Part shown: positions 50,600 to 59,040 of the stretch, one piece after another
How positions within the stretch are numbered: position 1 is the stretch's first letter
How the letters are laid out: each line of letters starts with the position of its first letter
Source of the DNA: Betaproteobacteria bacterium
GTDB lineage: Bacteria; Pseudomonadota; Gammaproteobacteria; Burkholderiales; UBA3065
Length of the DNA: 64,000 bases
Direction: 5' to 3'
Assembly: GCA_027490755.1 (NCBI GenBank)
Contig: JAIXXL010000024.1
Location: 1-64,000 of the forward strand
Made by a program: the position numbers and the translations under genes
Notes under the pieces: generated by a model
The model's input: the letters and a program-made list of their open reading frames with translations, nothing else
The model's database searches: none
Told to the model about the DNA's origin: nothing

Positions 50600-52277
50600 T
50601 GCCGTCACCCTCGTGTTCGGGCATCGGGCGCGCGGCGCGTTGCAGGGTCTTCTGGCGGATCAGCACGCGGTCGAACTTACCATTTAGGTTGCGCGGCAGT
50701 GGGCCATCCCACAACTCGATGCGGCGCGGCACCATCCACGCCGGCAGCGCGGCGCGCAGCGCAGGGCTTAGCGTGCGAACGGGGTCGGCATGCTGGGCGG
50801 GCTCGGTGCGGCTGCGGTGCGCACCAAGCCCGCAGCCGGCCACCACCAGCACGATGGCCTGACCCAGCGCATCATCCGGCACCCCCATGGCGACGCACTC
50901 AGGCCAGCCAGCCTCCGCAGCAGCGGCCTCGACCTCGGTCGGGCTGACGCGGTAGCCGGATGTCTTGATCTGCTCATCGTCGCGCCCGACGAACCAGAGA
51001 TAGCCCTCGGCATCGCGTCGCACCGTGTCGCCCGACCACACCGCCGGTTCGCCGTCGGGTCCGGGCCGGAACCGCAGGCTGCTGCGCGCCGGGTCGTTCC
51101 AGTAGCCGCGTGCCACCAGCGGGCCCTGCTGCACCAGCTCGCCGGCCTCACCGGCATCAGGGGCCGAACCATCCGCACGCAGCACTTGCAGCCGGGTGCC
51201 GCCGGGGATGGCCAGGCCGATCGAGTCCGGCTTGCGGTCGAAATCCGCCGGTGGCAGCCGGCTGGCGCGGAAGGCCTCGGTCAGGCCGTACATGGCCACC
51301 GGCTCTGCCTGCGGCCAGTGCTGGCGCAGCCCCTGCCAGGCTTCGCGCGGCAGGTGACCGCCGGTGCTGGCGAAGTAGCGCAGGGTGCGGCCGGCATCCT
51401 CAGCGCGCTGCAGCGCCGACAGCAGCTGCAGGTAGAGCGGCGGCACCGCGGTGATGCCTGTAACGCCATGCCGCTCCATCGCCGCCAGCACGTCGGCCGG
51501 GAACAGATGGTCGAGCAGCACCACCGAGGCGCCGGCAGCAAACGCTGTGGTCAGTTGCGAGAAACCGGCGTCGAAGCTCAGCGGCAAGGCCGCGAGCAAA
51601 CGGTCACCCGGGCTGTTCTCCAGGTAGGCATTCACCGCTGCAGCGCCGGCCAGCAGGTTGGCGTGGGTCACCATCACGCCCTTGGGCATACCGGTGCTGC
51701 CAGAGGTGTAGAACAGGATCGCCAATTCTTCGCCATCCCGCTCGAGGGCGGGCAGGGCCGGCGCGGCCAGGTTGCCTGAGCCGGCGCAGAGGTCCACCCA
51801 GTCGGGCGCCTCGACATCGACCGCCTGCCAGTTCTGGGTGGGCGAGCTGACAGCCACCGCACCAGCACTGGCCAGTAGCTGTAGCCGCGCCGTGTCGCTG
51901 ACCAGTGCGGCGGCGCGGCAGTCGTCCAGGCAGGCGAGCACCTGCGGCGCCCGCAGTGCCGGGTTGACCGGCACCGCAACGTGGCCGGCGCGCATCGCCG
52001 CGAACAACGCGACCACCGTATCCGCCCGCTTGTCCAGCCATACCGCGACGCGCGAGCCGCGCAGCGGAAAGCGCGCCCGCATCCACGCCGCCATCCGGTC
52101 GACTCGTGCGTCGAGTTCGGCGTAGCCGATCGATGCCTCGTCGCGCCACAGCGCGGGCGCGCCCGGCGCACGATGCGCCGCGAGCCGCAGCAGGTCGTCT
52201 ACGGTTGTTGCGGCCGTCGCGGCCGTGGACGGCCTAGTCACCGCCGGCCACGTGTTGCAAAGACGCCACGCCGGCAT
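50592..52277 (-). CDS. AMP-forming acyl-CoA ligase, exosortase A system-associated type
   Basis: About 561 residues of the ANL adenylating family. The P-loop motif is FYTSGSTGMPKGV, the adenylate-binding motif is MYGLTEAFR, the hinge motif is GDTVRRDAEGYLWFVGRDDEQIKTSGYRVSP, and the catalytic Lys lies in RNLNGKFDR. Such enzymes activate a carboxylic acid with ATP and pass it to CoA or an acyl carrier. A carrier protein is encoded divergently and a PLP decarboxylase follows, matching the trio known from exosortase A loci. The start is uncertain: ATG at 52277 or GTG at 52241. Confidence 0.85.
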   Translation of the reverse strand: MPAWRLCNTWPAVTRPSTAATAATTVDDLLRLAAHRAPGAPALWRDEASIGYAELDARVDRMAAWMRARFPLRGSRVAVWLDKRADTVVALFAAMRAGHVAVPVNPALRAPQVLACLDDCRAAALVSDTARLQLLASAGAVAVSSPTQNWQAVDVEAPDWVDLCAGSGNLAAPALPALERDGEELAILFYTSGSTGMPKGVMVTHANLLAGAAAVNAYLENSPGDRLLAALPLSFDAGFSQLTTAFAAGASVVLLDHLFPADVLAAMERHGVTGITAVPPLYLQLLSALQRAEDAGRTLRYFASTGGHLPREAWQGLRQHWPQAEPVAMYGLTEAFRASRLPPADFDRKPDSIGLAIPGGTRLQVLRADGSAPDAGEAGELVQQGPLVARGYWNDPARSSLRFRPGPDGEPAVWSGDTVRRDAEGYLWFVGRDDEQIKTSGYRVSPTEVEAAAAEAGWPECVAMGVPDDALGQAIVLVVAGCGLGAHRSRTEPAQHADPVRTLSPALRAALPAWMVPRRIELWDGPLPRNLNGKFDRVLIRQKTLQRAARPMPEHEGDGND

Positions 52278-52305
52278 CCCGGATACGCACTTCATGCGCG
52301 GCAAG

Positions 52306-52334
52306 TGCCCACGGCGGCTCGGACTTCCTATAAT
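52306..52334 (+). promoter_or_regulatory. Promoter of the acyl carrier protein gene
   Basis: A perfect TATAAT at 52329-52334 faces the carrier gene; the best -35 at 17-base spacing is TGCCCA (52306-52311), which is weak. It would give a leader of about 100 bases before the ATG at 52439. Confidence 0.55.
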
Positions 52335-52438
52335 GGCGCCCCCGGACACGGTGGCGCGTGGGTTGCAAGGCCCGCACTGTCCACCGCGAGGATCCGGTCC
52401 CGCATGGACCGTCGCAAGGACCGGGACGCAACGCAAAA

Positions 52439-52696
52439 ATGGCAGCAGACATGCAGACAGAACTGGCACGCATCCTCGACGATGTCCTCGTCCTCAACGG
52501 TCGCGGTATTACGCTGCGCGCCGATTCGCGCCTGATGGGCGCCATCCCCGAGCTCGACTCGATGGCGGTGCTGTCGGTGCTCGAGGCCATCCGTGACCGC
52601 CTGGACGTCGCCATCGCCGACGACGAGATCGACGGCCGCATGTTCAGCACGCTCGGCGCCCTCACGGAATTCGTCAGCGCACGCGCGAGCGCCTGA
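52439..52696 (+). CDS. Acyl carrier protein
   Basis: 85 residues, or 81 from the ATG at 52451. A four-helix carrier domain is expected; the phosphopantetheine Ser is in PELDSMAVLSVLEAI. Acidic helix 2 and the following DDEIDGRMFSTLGAL segment fit an ACP. It lies divergent from the acyl-CoA ligase and decarboxylase, and is likely the carrier for the acid activated by that ligase rather than the fatty-acid ACP, whose DSLD-type site and neighbours differ. Confidence 0.83.
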   Translation: MAADMQTELARILDDVLVLNGRGITLRADSRLMGAIPELDSMAVLSVLEAIRDRLDVAIADDEIDGRMFSTLGALTEFVSARASA

Positions 52697-52703
52697 CCGC
52701 CGG

Positions 52704-53078
52704 TCAGCGGCTGCCCTTGCCCCGGCCTTGGGGCTTCTCCGGCTCGGCCGGCACCTCCTCGTCAACCAGGTCCACCACGGTGCCGTGGATCTCCACGTCG
52801 AACCACATCCAGAACGCGGCCAGCGACCGCTCCTTGGGCCAGTGCGAGGCGTCGTCTACCCAGCTGCCCAGCTCGGCCTCGAACAGCTCCACAGCGATCT
52901 CGTCAATAAAGCTGACGGCATCTTCCGGCTCCTCGAACTCGGGGATCAGCAGAGCTGTGCAGTCGATGCGCAACTGGTCGAGGGTGAGGTCGACTTCGTG
53001 GCCGGGGGTCTTGCGCAGCCAGTCGAGAAAGGGCTGCTTGGGCTTGATGACGGCCAGGTTGCGGTCGATCACATACAT
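52704..53078 (-). CDS. Conserved protein of unknown function
   Basis: 124 residues, acidic, with a recognisable conserved block (MYVIDRNLAVIKPKQPFLDWL, then ALLIPEFEEPEDAVSFIDE and WPKERSLAAFWMWFDVE). I recall similar proteins of about this length in Pseudomonas and other gammaproteobacteria, all without known function. It has no signal peptide or membrane helix. GGAGAA lies upstream of the ATG at 53078. It converges with the carrier protein gene with a 7-base gap. Confidence 0.8.
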   Translation of the reverse strand: MYVIDRNLAVIKPKQPFLDWLRKTPGHEVDLTLDQLRIDCTALLIPEFEEPEDAVSFIDEIAVELFEAELGSWVDDASHWPKERSLAAFWMWFDVEIHGTVVDLVDEEVPAEPEKPQGRGKGSR

Positions 53079-53319
53079 GGGGTTCTCCGGTCGGCGCCAG
53101 GTGGCGTGTGGGCGACGATTATCGCACCGCCGATGAACGCGCCGCCGGCGCGAGTGTCGGAACCCGCTTGGCCGCCAAGTAGCCGGGCGGCGGGCACTTC
53201 ATGCGCCGGGTCTGCGCCGGAACAGCGTTCTGGACAGGTTCAAGCGGTATGGTGGGCGCAGCCACTGGTGCAAACAAGTACCAGGAATAGAACAACACGT
53301 AACACCACGAGGCCTCCGC

Positions 53320-55461
53320 ATGCGCAATGACTCACGACTCCTGTTTCCGCGAACGCCCGACCTGCGCGTCACGGACCCGGTCGCGTTCCGGCAGACCCTG
53401 GCCGATTACTTCCACAGCACCTTCAGCACCTACGAGTCGCTGTTCGAGGCGCTGGTGGACGAGGACAGTTACAGGATCAAGCCGATCAGCCTGCGCCACC
53501 CGCTGATCTTCTACTACGGGCACACGGCCACCTTCTTCACCAACAAGCTTCTGCTCGCCGGGCTCATCAGCGAGCGCATCAACCCGCGATTCGAGTCGAT
53601 GTTCGCGGTGGGTGTCGACGAGATGAGCTGGGACGACCTCAACGAGGCGCACTACGACTGGCCGACCGCCGCCGAGGTGCGTGCCTACCGCGATGCCGTG
53701 CGTGCCATGGTCGACCGCATCATCCGCGAGGCGCCGCTGCAGATGCCGGTGGAGTGGGACAACCCGTGGTGGTCCATCATCATGGGCGTCGAGCACGAGC
53801 GCATCCACCTCGAGACGTCCTCGGTGCTGATCCGCCAGCACGCGCTGCAGCGTGTCCGTCCGGTGTCGACGTGGTCGCCCGACCGCAGCGGCCTGGCCGA
53901 TGCCCTCTCGCCGTTCGATGCGCCGGCCAACGCTTTGGTATCGGTGCCTGCCGGCACGGTACGCATGGGCAAGGCCTTCGACGACCCGATCTACGGCTGG
54001 GACAACGAGTACGGCCGGCGCGAGGTTGATCTGCCGGCCTTTGAGGCCAGCCGCATGCTGGTCAGCAACGCCGAGTATCTCGCCTTCGTCGAGGCGGGTG
54101 GCTACTCCGACCCGCAGTGGTGGGACGAGGAGGGCGAGGGCTGGCGCCGCTATTCGCTGGCGCAGGCGCCCACGTTCTGGGTGCGCGAAGGCGACGGCTG
54201 GAAACTGCGTCTGATGACCGAGGTGGTGCCGATGCCCTGGAACTTGCCGGTCGAGGTCAACTGTCTGGAGGCCAGGGCCTTCTGCCGCTGGATGACGTCG
54301 ATCAGCGGCCGCAACCACCGCCTGCCGACCGAGGACGAGTGGTACCGCCTGCACGACGTCGCCGGCATCGCCGAGGTACCTCACGACCGGCCGGCCGCCG
54401 CCAACCTGCACCTCGACCACGGCGCCTCGAGCTGCCCGGTCGACCGTCACGCGCAGGGCGCCTTCTACGACGTGGTCGGCAACGTCTGGCAGTGGACCGA
54501 GACGCCGATCTACCCGTTCGAGGGTTTCCGCGTCCACGACATCTACGACGACTTCTCCACGCCGACCTTCGACGGTCGCCACAACCTGATGAAGGGTGGT
54601 TCGTGGGCATCGTGCGGCAACGAGAGCATCCGCGCCTCGCGCTATGCTTTCCGCCGCCACTTCTTCCAGCATGCGGGGTTGCGCTACGTGGTCACCGATA
54701 CACCGGCTTTGACGCCAAACGTCTATTACGAGTCCGACCGGCAGCTCGCCGAGTACGCCGAGTTCCACTACGGCGACGAGTGCTTTGGCGTGCCGAACTT
54801 CCCCAAGGCGCTGGCACAGATCGCCGTCGCCGCCATGGGCGACCGCCCGGCGCGCAGCGCACTCGACCTGGGTTGCGCCACCGGCCGCGCCACCTTCGAG
54901 CTGGCACGCCATTTTGGTCATGCCACCGGGGTCGACTTCTCGGCGCGATTCATCAACGCCGGCGTGCAATTGCGCGACACCGGCGAGCTGCGCTACACGC
55001 GCGTCGAGGAGGGCGAGCTGGTCAGTTACCAGACGCGCACGCTGGCGCAGATGGGGCTGACCGACGTCGCCGGCAGGGTCGAGTTCCTGCAGGGTGATGC
55101 CTGCAACCTCAAGCCCGTACTCACCGGCTACGACCTCATCCTCGCCGCCAACCTGATCGACCGTCTCTACGACCCGATGGCCTTCCTCGGCCGCATCCAC
55201 GAGCGGCTCAATGTCGGCGGCGTGCTGATGCTCAGCTCGCCCTACACCTGGCTGGAAGAACACACCGCCCGCGAGAACTGGCTCGGCGGCTACAAGAAGG
55301 ATGGCGAGAACTGGACCACGCTCGATGCGCTCAAGGCCGCGCTGGCGCCGCACTTCCGCATGATCGGCGAGCCGCGCGACGTGCCCTTCGCCATCCGCGA
55401 GACGCGCCGCAAGCACCAGCACACGCTGGCTGAGGTAAGCCTGTGGGAGCGGATCGCCTGA
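53320..55461 (+). CDS. ovoA: 5-histidylcysteine sulfoxide synthase / methyltransferase OvoA
   Basis: 713 residues, normal for OvoA. The N-terminal DinB-like domain (to about 185) has the iron ligand motif VEHERIHLE (near 157-164). A formylglycine-generating-enzyme-like domain follows (about 205-445, with NVWQWTET and MKGGSWASCGNE). The C-terminal methyltransferase has the SAM motif ALDLGCATGRATFELA (near 505). OvoA joins cysteine to the imidazole C5 of histidine with O2 and later methylates it to ovothiol A. A PLP beta-lyase follows, so the ovothiol pathway is complete here. The 240-base upstream gap holds no promoter that I could assign. Confidence 0.96.
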   Translation: MRNDSRLLFPRTPDLRVTDPVAFRQTLADYFHSTFSTYESLFEALVDEDSYRIKPISLRHPLIFYYGHTATFFTNKLLLAGLISERINPRFESMFAVGVDEMSWDDLNEAHYDWPTAAEVRAYRDAVRAMVDRIIREAPLQMPVEWDNPWWSIIMGVEHERIHLETSSVLIRQHALQRVRPVSTWSPDRSGLADALSPFDAPANALVSVPAGTVRMGKAFDDPIYGWDNEYGRREVDLPAFEASRMLVSNAEYLAFVEAGGYSDPQWWDEEGEGWRRYSLAQAPTFWVREGDGWKLRLMTEVVPMPWNLPVEVNCLEARAFCRWMTSISGRNHRLPTEDEWYRLHDVAGIAEVPHDRPAAANLHLDHGASSCPVDRHAQGAFYDVVGNVWQWTETPIYPFEGFRVHDIYDDFSTPTFDGRHNLMKGGSWASCGNESIRASRYAFRRHFFQHAGLRYVVTDTPALTPNVYYESDRQLAEYAEFHYGDECFGVPNFPKALAQIAVAAMGDRPARSALDLGCATGRATFELARHFGHATGVDFSARFINAGVQLRDTGELRYTRVEEGELVSYQTRTLAQMGLTDVAGRVEFLQGDACNLKPVLTGYDLILAANLIDRLYDPMAFLGRIHERLNVGGVLMLSSPYTWLEEHTARENWLGGYKKDGENWTTLDALKAALAPHFRMIGEPRDVPFAIRETRRKHQHTLAEVSLWERIA

Positions 55462-55495
55462 GGTCTGGGATGCCTGTGCTGTTGCGGGGGCCGGT

Positions 55496-56722
55496 TTGAG
55501 CGGCTTGGTCGGCGGCGGGGCCTTCGACTTCGACACGCCGGTCGACCGCAGCGGCACACACAGTGAGAAGTACGCGCTGCGGCGCCAGCTGTTCGGCACC
55601 GACGCGGTCGAGCCGTTGTGGGTCGCCGACATGGATTTCGCGGCGCCGCCGGCGGTGCAGGCCGCCCTCGCGGCACGCGTCGCACACCCGGTCTATGGCT
55701 ACACGGTGGTCGACGACAGCGTTCCGGCGTCGCTGGCTGCCTGGTTGGCCCGCCGCCACGGCTGGATGGTCGACCCGGCGCAGGTGCGGCTGGCGCCCGG
55801 CATGGTGCCGACCCTGTACGCCGCGGTGGCCGCCTTCACCGAGCCGGGTGATGGCGTGGTGGTGCAGCCGCCGGTCTACCCGCCGTTCTTCGACGCGGTG
55901 ACGCGGCAGGGGCGCGTGTTGCTCGAGAACCCCCTGTTGGAGGGCAGCCGGAGCGAGACGCCGTCAGGCTACGCCATGGACCTCGACCGGCTGGAGGCGC
56001 TGGCGCGAGGTGGCGCACGCCTGCTGCTGCTGTGCAGTCCGCACAACCCGGTCGGGCGCGTCTGGCGCGAGGCAGAGTTGCGGTCGGTGCTGGACATCGC
56101 TCGCAAGCACGGCATGATCATCCTCAGCGACGAGATCCACGCCGACCTGGTCTATGCCCCGCGCCATGGCGCGGCGGCCGATGCGCCGGTGCATGTCCCG
56201 CTGGGCGCTCTGGCGACCCCAGACGACGCGGTGATCACGGCGCTGGCCCCGAGCAAGACCTTCAACATCCCCGGGCTGGCGCTCTCGGCCACGCTCAGTT
56301 CCAACGGCACCGTGTCGCGTCGATTGGCTGCCGCCTTCGAGCGCATGCCGGTGAGTGTCGCCAACCCGCTGTCCCTGGTCGCCTTCGAGGCCGCCTACAC
56401 GCACGGCGAGGCATGGCTGGACGCCTGCCTGACAGTGCTGCGCGGCAACCGCGATGCGCTGTTCGCTGCCCTTGGCGCTGCGGAACGTGCGCGTGTCTCG
56501 GGGCTGGCCCCCGAGGCCACCTACCTCGGCTGGCTCGATTGCCGCGGCGTCGGTCTCGACGATGCCGGGCTGATGCGGGGGTGGGTCGAGGCGGGCTTGG
56601 GCCTGTCGGCGGGTGCGCGCTTCGGCACCGGCGGCAGCGGCTTCATGCGGCTCAATTTCGCCATCCCGCCTTCGCGAATGGCGGCATGCCTACGTCGCGT
56701 AGCCGCGTTCAGCCAGCGTTGA
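55496..56722 (+). CDS. ovoB: PatB/MalY-type PLP C-S lyase, probable OvoB
   Basis: 408 residues of the fold-type I aminotransferase/cystathionine beta-lyase group. WVADMDFAAPPAVQ near the N-terminus, SPHNPVGRVW, the Asp in ILSDEIHADL and the PLP Lys in ALAPSKTFNIPGLALS (about residue 252) are typical of MalY/PatB. It lies 34 bases after ovoA on the same strand. OvoB is the PLP lyase that cleaves 5-histidylcysteine sulfoxide to the 5-thiohistidine intermediate, so this location strongly suggests that role. A general cystathionine beta-lyase is the alternative. The start is TTG at 55496. The end overlaps the WYL gene on the other strand by 14 bases. Confidence 0.85.
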   Translation: MSGLVGGGAFDFDTPVDRSGTHSEKYALRRQLFGTDAVEPLWVADMDFAAPPAVQAALAARVAHPVYGYTVVDDSVPASLAAWLARRHGWMVDPAQVRLAPGMVPTLYAAVAAFTEPGDGVVVQPPVYPPFFDAVTRQGRVLLENPLLEGSRSETPSGYAMDLDRLEALARGGARLLLLCSPHNPVGRVWREAELRSVLDIARKHGMIILSDEIHADLVYAPRHGAAADAPVHVPLGALATPDDAVITALAPSKTFNIPGLALSATLSSNGTVSRRLAAAFERMPVSVANPLSLVAFEAAYTHGEAWLDACLTVLRGNRDALFAALGAAERARVSGLAPEATYLGWLDCRGVGLDDAGLMRGWVEAGLGLSAGARFGTGGSGFMRLNFAIPPSRMAACLRRVAAFSQR

Positions 56723-57680
56723 GGGACAGCGCCGCCTGCAGCTCCTTGCGGAGCATCTCGCGCATGTCCGGCGGGTCCAGCACCTCTACGCTGCTGCCGT
56801 GGCGGAGCAGGTCGCCCAGCAGCTCGCGCGGGTCGGAGTAGGGCAGCTCCAGCACGTAGCGGCCGTTCTCGTCGAATCCGCCGCGCTGCTGCGAGTGCCA
56901 CTGCTCGGTAGACACCCAGCGCGCGCGCTCGGCGCTGAACCGCAGCCGCGCCCAGCGCACGGCGTTGCCGGAAAAGATGCCGTAGCCGGCGCTGAAGAAA
57001 GCGTCGAGCGTGGCGTCGTCGCACTCCTGTGCCGGTTCGTCGAGGGTCTGCATGGCAAGGATGCCATCCAGCGCAAAACTGCGCAGGTCATCGCGCAGGT
57101 GGCACCAGCCGTCCAGGTACCAATTGCCACGGTAGTGGACCAGCCGTTGCGGCGATACCGTGCGCTCGGTGGTGTCGTCGCGGGCCCTGCCGTAATAACG
57201 GATGTGTACCTGCCGACGCTGCAGCAGGGCCAGGCCGATGCCGGGGAACAGATGATTGGACGGCGGACGCGCACCGGCCCGGGTGATGCGGATGCGGCGC
57301 CGGAGCTCTTCCGAGCTGACCTTGCCGGCGCCAAGGATGGTGTCGATACGTGCGACCAGCGGCTGGATGTGCGGCGTCAGCAGGTTGCTGTCGAGTTCCT
57401 GCAGCAGTTGGCTCATGGTCAGGAGTGCTGCCACCTCGGCCTCGCTGAACCAGAGGCCCGGCAGCGCGTAGCGTGGTCCGGTGCCCTGTTGCCCGAAGCA
57501 GTAGCCGCCGCGCTCACGGTCGTATTCGATCGGTGCGTTGAAACGGTCGCGCAGGTAGGCCAGGTCGCGCTTGAAGGTCGCCAGCGATACGCCCAACTCC
57601 TTGAGCATCTCTGCGCGCGGTACGACGCGCCGCTCATGCAGCAGCTGGTCTATCCGGTGCAGCCGTTCGGCGTCGTGCAT
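56709..57680 (-). CDS. WYL-domain transcriptional regulator (YafY-like)
   Basis: 323 residues. An N-terminal DeoR-type winged helix (RLHRIDQLLHERRVVPRAEMLKELGVSLATFKRDLAYLRDRF) is followed by the WYL domain with YRGNWYLDGWCHLRDDLRSFALDGI and a C-terminal WCX extension. WYL regulators bind small ligands or single-stranded nucleic acid, and act in stress, DNA damage and defence control. Convergent with the ovoB gene with overlapping ends. No target is evident in the window. Confidence 0.92.
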   Translation of the reverse strand: MHDAERLHRIDQLLHERRVVPRAEMLKELGVSLATFKRDLAYLRDRFNAPIEYDRERGGYCFGQQGTGPRYALPGLWFSEAEVAALLTMSQLLQELDSNLLTPHIQPLVARIDTILGAGKVSSEELRRRIRITRAGARPPSNHLFPGIGLALLQRRQVHIRYYGRARDDTTERTVSPQRLVHYRGNWYLDGWCHLRDDLRSFALDGILAMQTLDEPAQECDDATLDAFFSAGYGIFSGNAVRWARLRFSAERARWVSTEQWHSQQRGGFDENGRYVLELPYSDPRELLGDLLRHGSSVEVLDPPDMREMLRKELQAALSLNAG

Positions 57681-57780
57681 GGTGGGGGGATAGCGAAAAT
57701 AAGGTGAGTCAGTTTAGCAGGGGCTCGCGCGGTGAGCCTCCGGCTCGTCATTGTCGGGTGACGGGCACACGCCGATTTAG

Positions 57781-57809
57781 TTGGAAGCGCCCCCGCCAAG
57801 GACTACAAT
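57781..57809 (+). promoter_or_regulatory. Promoter for the membrane protein gene, predicted leaderless
   Basis: TTGGAA (57781-57786), a 17-base spacer and TACAAT (57804-57809) form a good sigma70 promoter. The ATG is eight bases after the -10, so transcription should begin at or next to the start codon. Confidence 0.65.
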
Positions 57810-57817
57810 AAAACATC

Positions 57818-58357
57818 ATGCATATCAATCACTTTTATCGCAATCTGCTAGCTGTGGCGGGCTCTGGCTTTGCTTATTGGATCGTCGGCGAATTCCAGAT
57901 GCTGCTTCCCGCTGAGTTTGCAAGCGGCGTCAGCGCGCCGTATCTACCAGCAGGTGTACGACTGATCGCGGCGGTCGTCTGCGGGCTGTATGGTTGTTTA
58001 GGTGTGTTCCTTGCCAGCCTGGTGCTGGCGCCCCAGACCTTCCCCGATGCGGCGATGCCGGTGTTGCTGGCGATTGCCGGCGCGAGCGCCTTCGTGCCGC
58101 TGGTCGCGCTTGCAGCCGTGCGGCGTGCGTTCGGCATCGGCGACCAGCTGACTGAATTGTCATTCCGGTTGGTGCTTCTGCTTGTCGTCCTGCAGTCGGT
58201 GCTCTCGCCCATCGCGCACCAGCTTCTGTATCACCTCACCGGGTTGGCGCCAGCCGGGGCGCTGCATCTGCTCGTCATGATCTCCGGCGATCTGGTCGGC
58301 ACCATGCTGGTGCTGCTGGTGGTCGCGGCTGCCTGGGGTTGGCTTCGCCGGAGCTGA
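57818..58357 (+). CDS. Integral membrane protein of unknown function
   Basis: 179 residues with about five hydrophobic segments: about 8-28, 45-70, 78-100, 117-137 and 150-175. PYLPAGVRLIAAVVCGLYGCLGVFLASL recalls MASE1-type membrane sensor domains, but there is no output domain, so I leave it unnamed. It is not part of an obvious operon. The ATG follows a predicted promoter directly and has no Shine-Dalgarno. Confidence 0.75.
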   Translation: MHINHFYRNLLAVAGSGFAYWIVGEFQMLLPAEFASGVSAPYLPAGVRLIAAVVCGLYGCLGVFLASLVLAPQTFPDAAMPVLLAIAGASAFVPLVALAAVRRAFGIGDQLTELSFRLVLLLVVLQSVLSPIAHQLLYHLTGLAPAGALHLLVMISGDLVGTMLVLLVVAAAWGWLRRS

Positions 58358-58459
58358 GCCCTCGCTCCAGCGCGAAAATTGCGCGTTGCAATCAAATTCC
58401 TGCGTCTGTAGGAAAGCGCACCGGGGGGGCGGTGGTGGTTGCGGGGGCAATATGAGCTG

Positions 58460-58771
58460 TTACTTTGCGGGCTTCGTGGCCTTGTGCTCTCGCGACCGCG
58501 CGCGATCCCGCTCGGGCTTCTCATTCCGCTCATTCCGCCGGCCAGCGCCCTCGCGATCGTCGCGCTCCTTGGCATCGTGTCCCGGGGCGTGCTTTTTCTC
58601 CGACTTCATGCGGTGTCGCTGCTCCGCGCGTTCCTGCCCGCGCAGTTCGCCACCACGGTTGCTGTTCTCAGCTGAGGACCCGCGACGGTCCTGCCGGTCG
58701 TCTGCAAACGCCGTCGTCGGGCTGGCGGCGGCAACCAACAGGGTGATCAGGGTAGGCAACGTAAGGCGCAT
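58460..58771 (-). CDS. Small secreted highly charged protein
   Basis: 103 residues. A clear signal peptide (LPTLITLLVAAASPTTAFA) is followed by about 80 residues made almost only of Arg, Lys, Glu, Asp, Gly and His, with no hydrophobic core, hence probably disordered. GGAGAAA lies just before the ATG. I recognise no family. It lies between a membrane protein gene and tRNA-Leu. Low complexity makes function unpredictable. Confidence 0.7.
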   Translation of the reverse strand: MRLTLPTLITLLVAAASPTTAFADDRQDRRGSSAENSNRGGELRGQERAEQRHRMKSEKKHAPGHDAKERDDREGAGRRNERNEKPERDRARSREHKATKPAK

Positions 58772-58851
58772 GACGTTTCTCCAGTAGATTGATCGAGGGG
58801 CAGCGATCTGATCGGGAGGCGATGGCCGGACGCTTTTGGCGTGGATTGCGC

Positions 58852-58938
58852 TGGTGCCGGGAGGGGGACTCGAACCCCCACACCCTTTCGGGCGGCGGAT
58901 TTTGAATCCGCTGCGTCTACCGATTCCGCCATCCCGGC
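58852..58938 (-). tRNA. tRNA-Leu (anticodon CAA)
   Basis: On the minus strand an 87-base class II tRNA forms: acceptor GCCGGGA/UCCCGGC with encoded CCA, a D arm, the anticodon stem GCGGA with loop UUCAAAA, a long variable arm (GCCCGAAAGGGU) and a T arm GGGGGUUCGAGUCCCCC. Anticodon CAA reads Leu codon TTG. Confidence 0.95.
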
Positions 58939-58986
58939 TGGAGGGGAGCGCGGATTATCGTTGGGTGGCCATCGTCGCTGCAAGCG

Positions 58987-59029
58987 AAAAAGCCGGACCG
59001 GGCGCAGCCTTCCGTCCGCGCCGGTCCGG
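58987..59029 (-). terminator. Rho-independent terminator of the BLUF-like gene
   Basis: On the minus strand CCGGACCGGCGC (59029-59018) pairs with the GCGCCCGGUCCGG arm (59005-58993), with one bulged base, followed by CTTTTTC (T run 58991-58987). It lies 12 bases after the stop of the BLUF-like gene. Confidence 0.85.
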
Positions 59030-59040
59030 TAGGGGGAAAC

